A stretch of DNA of 47,044 bases from Candidatus Avisuccinivibrio pullicola (GTDB lineage Bacteria; Pseudomonadota; Gammaproteobacteria; Enterobacterales; Succinivibrionaceae), in the NCBI GenBank assembly GCA_018713485.1, contig DVOQ01000018.1, forward strand, positions 1-47,044, given 5' to 3'. This document shows, one piece after another, positions 42,778 through 47,044 of this stretch (positions are counted from its first letter, which is position 1; each line of letters opens with the position of its first letter). The notes under the pieces were generated by a model. The model was given only the letters and a program-made list of their open reading frames with translations. It searched no databases and was not told the origin of the DNA. The translations under genes were made by a program, and so were the position numbers.

Positions 42778-45700
42778 TATTGCAGGTAAACGGACAGTTA
42801 TAATGCGGATTTACGACTACCTTGACACGCTGACTGAGCCCGTGGCCCTGATTGGCAGGACCTCCGGGACGGTAGTGTTTGTAAATGCCGCGATGAGCGA
42901 CTATTTAAAGCGTGAGGTCAGGGGTGAGAGACTTCGCAATATCCCGGAGCTGAAACAGCTGTGGGATAAGGGAGTGAGCGCCTTTAGCGAGCGGGTGGAG
43001 CTGGTGGAATACCACGCCGGAGGCTTTAAGGAATGCGTGGTGGCGCTGCGTGTCTTAAATGGCCGCAGTTTTACCGGCGGTTCGGCACTGGACTCTCTCC
43101 TGCTGTCTCTCGCTACGGAACGTGATCCGGCGCAGCTTCTCAACAAGGTGGCTGAACTCTTTGCTGCCCGTTACGGGGCAGGCCGCGTCTGCGTCAATAT
43201 GGACAGTACGGAGCGTCAGCCCGACGGTTCCTTTATTTTCAATGAACTTACCTGCGCTGAGGGTACGGGGGAGCGCGTCATGGGCCGTCCCGCACCCGAG
43301 CTCATTTCGCTTCTGGAGACGCGCCGCGATGTTGAGGAAGGCGGCTGGGCCTTACCGGCGGTCATCGTGGACGGACCTAAGCTTACGGAGGCTGATCCCA
43401 CGCTCTCCTCCTTTCTGAAGAGTCATCATCTGCGCACCTTTGTATATTGCCCGCTGCGCGCTACCCACTCCATCAGCGCCTGCCTGTGCTTTGCCAATCT
43501 TACCGAAGAGGAGCTGACGGAGCTGTTACCCGAGCTCAAGGCCTTAAGCATTCTGGTATCGCTGACTCTCAGGATCCGCACCTTAGAGGTAGACAGGGCC
43601 TCACAGGCGCTGCGTGATCCTCTGACCCAGACTTATAACCGTAATGCCCTCAAGCGCTATCTGCACGATTTCGTTCCGGAACTCAGTGTCGGCGTCATCC
43701 TTTGCGATGTGGTTAAATTTAAGGATATCAACCGCCGTCACGGCAGCATGTACGGCGATGAGATCTTAAAGAATGTCGGCCGTACCCTGACCACTTTCTG
43801 CCGCGGTTTTGAAATTTTCCGTATCGGTTCGGATGAGTTCCTGTGTATTAAGATCGCTCCCGAGAAAGCCGGTTTTGAGCAGCTGGTGTTAAGACTGAGA
43901 GCCCTGTTCCGCTCGCAGAGCTATCAGGTGGCTGTGGGATCGGCGTATGAAGAGGAGGTGATGGAATTAAGTTCCGTGATCGCCTTAAGTGAAAGCTCGC
44001 TGGACAGCGAACGCCGTACCTTTGTGCACACGCCCTTTAAGACTAATGAGAAGCTGAGGGAGGCTTATCTCGCCGCCCCCGCAGGTCAGGGACAGGATAA
44101 CTGGGATGAGAAAACCAAGGCCTTACGCTGCGCTGATCCTTTCTACACGTATTTAAACAGCAATTATTACGATGCCCTCTCGGTCATCAAGACGCTGTCC
44201 TCGCAGAGCCAGCCTCTCTATCTGTGTTTTGGAGATCTCCTCACCAATCACTATTACATTTCCGACTCGCTGCGGGACACCTTCGGCTTTAATGACAATA
44301 TCATTTACGATTTTCCTGCGGAATGGGAAAAACGCCTCGTGAATGCGGGCAGCCGTCATATTGAGGGCCAAGATGTCTCCGGCTTTACCGCCGTCAGGGA
44401 TATGGAAAGCCGCCGTAATCTCGTACGGGACGTCCGCGGTGAGGAGATCTGGCTGAACTGTTTTTCAAGTATCACCCGTGATCCCAAAAGCGGGGAACCG
44501 ATATTCTTTACCGGATTCGGCTTGCGCCTGGATGATTCCTATATGGTCGATCCGGTGATGAATCTCCCGGGTGAGTTTGCCGCTCAGGCGGACCTTGACC
44601 GCCTCATCAGGGACGAGAAAAAGGCCAAAGTGTTCTCGCTCATTCTCAATCAGATGGGAGAGATTTACGAAACCATCGGCCGCGACGCCACGCAGCGCCT
44701 TTTAAGCGAAATCGCGCGCCGTACCGTTTCCGAGCTGTCGCGTTACGCCTCCTTCTATCACGTAAGCCGCCGTTCGCTGATCGCGATTGAAAGAAACACC
44801 GCCATTAACAACGCCGAGGAGTTCGCGCAGTCATGGCGGCATATCGTGGATACCTGTTACGAGACGGTGGGTTTTGTCACCAAGCACGCCTCCTCCATCG
44901 CGCTGCTGCGCTGCCCCGAGGATATACAGTCCGCGTCGGACGCGCTGGAGAAATTCTCCTACTTTGAGACCATAGCCAAGCAGGATCCGGCTAAGTTCGT
45001 GCTCTTAAACGAAAATCATCTTTATGAGCAGCGCTATCAGGCCAAGCTCCTTTTAGAGCTGACGGCGGGCGTGGAGAACAATTTCGCCGGCTACAGCACC
45101 GTCATTCAGCCCATCGTGGCCGCCCGCACCGGTAAGATCTCAGGAGGAGAAATTCTGCTGCGCTTCTTCTCTGATAATAAGATGCAGAGCCCCGGTCAGT
45201 TTATCCCCGCCCTGGAGCGTTCCGAGCTCATCATCGAGGTGGGCCGCTATGTCTTTGAGAGCGCCGCCAAGTTCGTCAGGCGCGCCCGTCAGAGCTTTGC
45301 CGATTTCTATATCTCCTTTAACGTAAGCTACGTGCAGGTACGCGATGATCCCGGTTTCATCGACTATATGCGCGAGGTGCTGCGCCGCTATGAGCTGCCG
45401 GGGGATGCCTTTGTGCTGGAGCTTACGGAAACCAATTTCGACGCTTACCCCGAAAAGCTCGCGGACTTCCTTGAACGCTGCCATGAACTGGGTATGCGCT
45501 TTGCGCTCGATGATTTCGGTAACGGCTATTCTTCGCTGAATCTGCTGTTAAAGTACCCCGTGAACGTGGTCAAGCTCGACCGTTCGCTGACCGTCAGGCT
45601 TTCCACCTCGAAGGATATTCTCTCCTTCATGAAGAGCGTGATTTACGCCTGCCACAAGTTTGGCAAACAGGTAGTGATTGAGGGCGTGGAAACCGAGGAT

Positions 45701-45838
45701 GATCTCAAGGCCATCCGCAAGACCTCAGCGGACTTCATTCAGGGCTATTACTTCTACCGCCCCTTATCGCACCGCGAGGTTTACGCCAGAATTGTCGACG
45801 AGCACGGCCTTAGTGATGAGGTCAGTGAGGCCGGCTAA
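42773..45838 (+). CDS. Multidomain c-di-GMP protein (PAS/GAF-GGDEF-PAS-GGDEF-EAL)
   Basis: This 1021-residue soluble protein likely degrades c-di-GMP. A PAS-like N terminus (ALIGRTSGTVVFVNAAMS) and a GAF-like region (about 115-280) come first. GGDEF domain 1 (about 285-430) has LTQTYNRNALKRYL but GSDEF (352-356) for GGDEF. A PAS-like segment and a second GGDEF fold (about 600-740) with no signature follow. The C-terminal EAL domain (about 770-1010) keeps the catalytic set: E793 in GGEILLRF, Asn in FNVSY, E883 in LELTET, D913-D914 in DDFGNGYSS, K in VVKLDRS, E in VIEGVET and Q in QGYYFYRPL. Phosphodiesterase activity is thus expected, cyclase activity doubtful. An ATG at 42803 (MRIYDYL) is an alternative start, preferable if the leader element is real. 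Confidence 0.88.
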   Translation: MGIAGKRTVIMRIYDYLDTLTEPVALIGRTSGTVVFVNAAMSDYLKREVRGERLRNIPELKQLWDKGVSAFSERVELVEYHAGGFKECVVALRVLNGRSFTGGSALDSLLLSLATERDPAQLLNKVAELFAARYGAGRVCVNMDSTERQPDGSFIFNELTCAEGTGERVMGRPAPELISLLETRRDVEEGGWALPAVIVDGPKLTEADPTLSSFLKSHHLRTFVYCPLRATHSISACLCFANLTEEELTELLPELKALSILVSLTLRIRTLEVDRASQALRDPLTQTYNRNALKRYLHDFVPELSVGVILCDVVKFKDINRRHGSMYGDEILKNVGRTLTTFCRGFEIFRIGSDEFLCIKIAPEKAGFEQLVLRLRALFRSQSYQVAVGSAYEEEVMELSSVIALSESSLDSERRTFVHTPFKTNEKLREAYLAAPAGQGQDNWDEKTKALRCADPFYTYLNSNYYDALSVIKTLSSQSQPLYLCFGDLLTNHYYISDSLRDTFGFNDNIIYDFPAEWEKRLVNAGSRHIEGQDVSGFTAVRDMESRRNLVRDVRGEEIWLNCFSSITRDPKSGEPIFFTGFGLRLDDSYMVDPVMNLPGEFAAQADLDRLIRDEKKAKVFSLILNQMGEIYETIGRDATQRLLSEIARRTVSELSRYASFYHVSRRSLIAIERNTAINNAEEFAQSWRHIVDTCYETVGFVTKHASSIALLRCPEDIQSASDALEKFSYFETIAKQDPAKFVLLNENHLYEQRYQAKLLLELTAGVENNFAGYSTVIQPIVAARTGKISGGEILLRFFSDNKMQSPGQFIPALERSELIIEVGRYVFESAAKFVRRARQSFADFYISFNVSYVQVRDDPGFIDYMREVLRRYELPGDAFVLELTETNFDAYPEKLADFLERCHELGMRFALDDFGNGYSSLNLLLKYPVNVVKLDRSLTVRLSTSKDILSFMKSVIYACHKFGKQVVIEGVETEDDLKAIRKTSADFIQGYYFYRPLSHREVYARIVDEHGLSDEVSEAG

Positions 45839-45884
45839 ACGGGTCCAACATCATAAAAGCAAAAGGACATTAAAGCCAAAAGTT

Positions 45885-45919
45885 ACCCCGTAAGACGTGC
45901 GCGTCCTACGGGGTTTTTT
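45885..45919 (+). terminator. Rho-independent terminator of the GGDEF-EAL gene
   Basis: A long stem (8 bp 45885-45892 with 45907-45914, then GACG 45894-45897 with CGTC 45902-45905 across a single mismatch) ends in six T. A second GC hairpin near 45921-45942 follows. On the minus strand the first stem is followed by AACTTTTGG and may serve prs as well. Confidence 0.9.
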
Positions 45920-45961
45920 GTGCGCCCCTCTCAGGGGGCGCGGCAGAGGGCTTTTGAATAA

Positions 45962-46912
45962 TTAGCCCTGCTGGAACATGGCGGAGATGGACTCCTCGTT
46001 GGAGATGCGGCGGATGGCCTCGGCTAACATGGGGGCTAAGGTCAGGTAGCGCACCTTGGAGAGGGCGGCAATCTCGCTGCGGGCGGGAATGGAGTCTGAG
46101 ACCACTAATTCGTCTAACTTCGACTCCTCAAGGTTCTTCACGGCATCGCCCGAGAGCACGGGGTGGGTGGCATAGGCCATGACGTGCAGCGCTCCGCGCT
46201 CCTTTAAGGCATCGGCGCACTTGCACAGGGTCCCGCCGGTGTCGATGATGTCATCGACGATGATGCAGTCACGCTCCTTGACGTCACCGATGAGGTGCAT
46301 GACCTCGGAGACGTTGGGACGGGGACGGCGCTTGTCGATGATGGCGATGTCGGCGTTATTCAGGAGCTTGGCGATGGCGCGGGCACGCACCACGCCGCCC
46401 ATATCGGGGGAGACCACCACGGGATTGGTTAAGCCCTGCTCTAACATATCCTCCACAAAGATCTGGGAGCTGAAGCAGTTATCCACCGGCACGTCGAAGA
46501 AACCCTGGATCTGCTCGGCATGGAGATCGACGGTTAAGACGCGGTCCACACCCACGCTCGACAGGAAGTCGGCGACCACCTTGGCGGTAATGGGCACGCG
46601 GGCCGAACGCAGGCGGCGATCCTGACGGGCGTAGCCGAAATAGGGGATCACGGCGGTGATGCGGCCTGCGGAGGCACGGCGCATGGCGTCGATCATCACG
46701 ATGAGTTCCATGAGATTGTCATTGGTGGGAGCGCAGGTGGACTGGATGATGAAAATATCGCAGCCACGGACGTTCTCATTGATCTGCACATGGATTTCGC
46801 CGTCGCTGAAGCGGTCAACGGTGGCGTTGCCAAGCCGGGTGTAAAGACGGGAAGCAATGCGGCGGGCAAGCTCCGGGGTCGCGTTCCCGGCAAACAACTT
46901 CATATCAGCCAT
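45962..46912 (-). CDS. prs: Ribose-phosphate pyrophosphokinase
   Basis: Prs makes PRPP from ribose 5-phosphate and ATP, the precursor of nucleotides, His and Trp. From [15 protein letters not shown] at 46912 (AGGA seven bases upstream) it has 316 residues, as in E. coli. Conserved parts are [36 protein letters not shown], and the PRPP loop [13 protein letters not shown]. The open frame upstream of 46912 has no start signal. It lies 25 bases after the ispE stop, the E. coli order. Confidence 0.97.
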   Translation of the reverse strand: MADMKLFAGNATPELARRIASRLYTRLGNATVDRFSDGEIHVQINENVRGCDIFIIQSTCAPTNDNLMELIVMIDAMRRASAGRITAVIPYFGYARQDRRLRSARVPITAKVVADFLSSVGVDRVLTVDLHAEQIQGFFDVPVDNCFSSQIFVEDMLEQGLTNPVVVSPDMGGVVRARAIAKLLNNADIAIIDKRRPRPNVSEVMHLIGDVKERDCIIVDDIIDTGGTLCKCADALKERGALHVMAYATHPVLSGDAVKNLEESKLDELVVSDSIPARSEIAALSKVRYLTLAPMLAEAIRRISNEESISAMFQQG

Positions 46913-46937
46913 AAAAAGATCCTGAATGGTGAAAGCT

Positions 46938-47044
46938 TTAAAGTGCCTGCAGGACATCATGAAGGGGTGACAAAGAAAGTACGTCAGCCGCGAAGACCGC
47001 CTTATAACGCCCTGTGGCGTTAAGCTCCTTCACAGCCTCTGCAG
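46938..47044 (-). CDS. ispE: 4-diphosphocytidyl-2-C-methyl-D-erythritol kinase, C-terminal end
   Basis: The last 34 codons of a gene that runs off the window read [20 protein letters not shown] and then [14 protein letters not shown] before a TAA at 46938-46940. IspE proteins end in this way: an Ala-rich helix, a short strand with FVA, and SPLH near the terminus. The position directly ahead of prs is that of ispE in enterics. IspE phosphorylates CDP-methylerythritol in isoprenoid synthesis. Only the end is present, so the call leans on a short match plus gene order. Confidence 0.7.
   Translation of the reverse strand, partial: AEAVKELNATGRYKAVFAADVLSLSPLHDVLQAL

Noticed and set aside
1-47044. 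CRISPR array, rRNA genes, prophage or integrase
   Set aside because: I looked for regularly spaced repeats, rRNA-like stretches and phage or integrase genes and found none in this window.

Overview
The window reads as chromosomal DNA of a gammaproteobacterium close to, but outside, the enterics. Several blocks keep the Escherichia coli order (a holD-like gene then rimI; rppH-ptsP-thyA; pyrB-pyrI; pntA-pntB; ispE-prs). The proteins look like those of anaerobic or microaerophilic gut bacteria of the Aeromonadales/Succinivibrionaceae type (TRAP uptake, transhydrogenase, NqrM and ApbE, flagellin, a large c-di-GMP protein, SdhE). No 16S gene is present, so this placement is inference. Core genes are GC-rich yet use the leucine codon TTA heavily, mostly before G or A.

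Layout. 1-5663 is an accessory, more A+T-rich block: an IS1634-like element with a small passenger ORF, an 18-24-codon reading-frame remnant, and a 1005-residue DUF262-DUF1524 protein of the GmrSD/BrxU/SspE type, probably phage defence. 5664-7094 holds a nitroreductase and an aldo-keto reductase pseudogene with three lesions. 7460-12975 is a sugar or sugar-acid module: a LacI regulator, a FucU/RbsD-like protein and an SDR on the minus strand, and DctP plus fused DctQM TRAP genes on the plus strand. The divergent promoter region carries a duplicated LacI-type operator. 13196-14616 is pyrBI, followed by tRNA-Trp, a divergent holD candidate and rimI. 16314-19369 is pntAB. mutH is divergent from rppH-ptsP-thyA-sdhE-srmB-nagA-rpiR, a tightly packed run with several overlapping genes. 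28204-29637 encodes two methyltransferase domains in one chain. ettA and flagellin follow on the minus strand, then a sugar O-acetyltransferase and proS.

The most striking item is 35342-38035, minus strand: a class IB (CesT/IpgE-like) secretion chaperone gene directly upstream of a 742-residue protein with the CKSGKDRTG active site of the SopB/IpgD phosphoinositide phosphatases. This is a candidate type III effector-chaperone pair. Each of the two genes uses TTA for leucine only once, unlike its neighbours, which points to acquisition. No secretion apparatus gene lies in the window.

The right part (38466-45838) has nqrM-apbE-mpl, then an EAL-like/HDOD protein and a 1021-residue PAS/GAF-GGDEF-PAS-GGDEF-EAL protein. 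The latter gene follows a run of ten C residues and a folded 5' leader whose 3' half recalls the c-di-GMP-I riboswitch. prs and the 3' end of ispE close the window on the minus strand.
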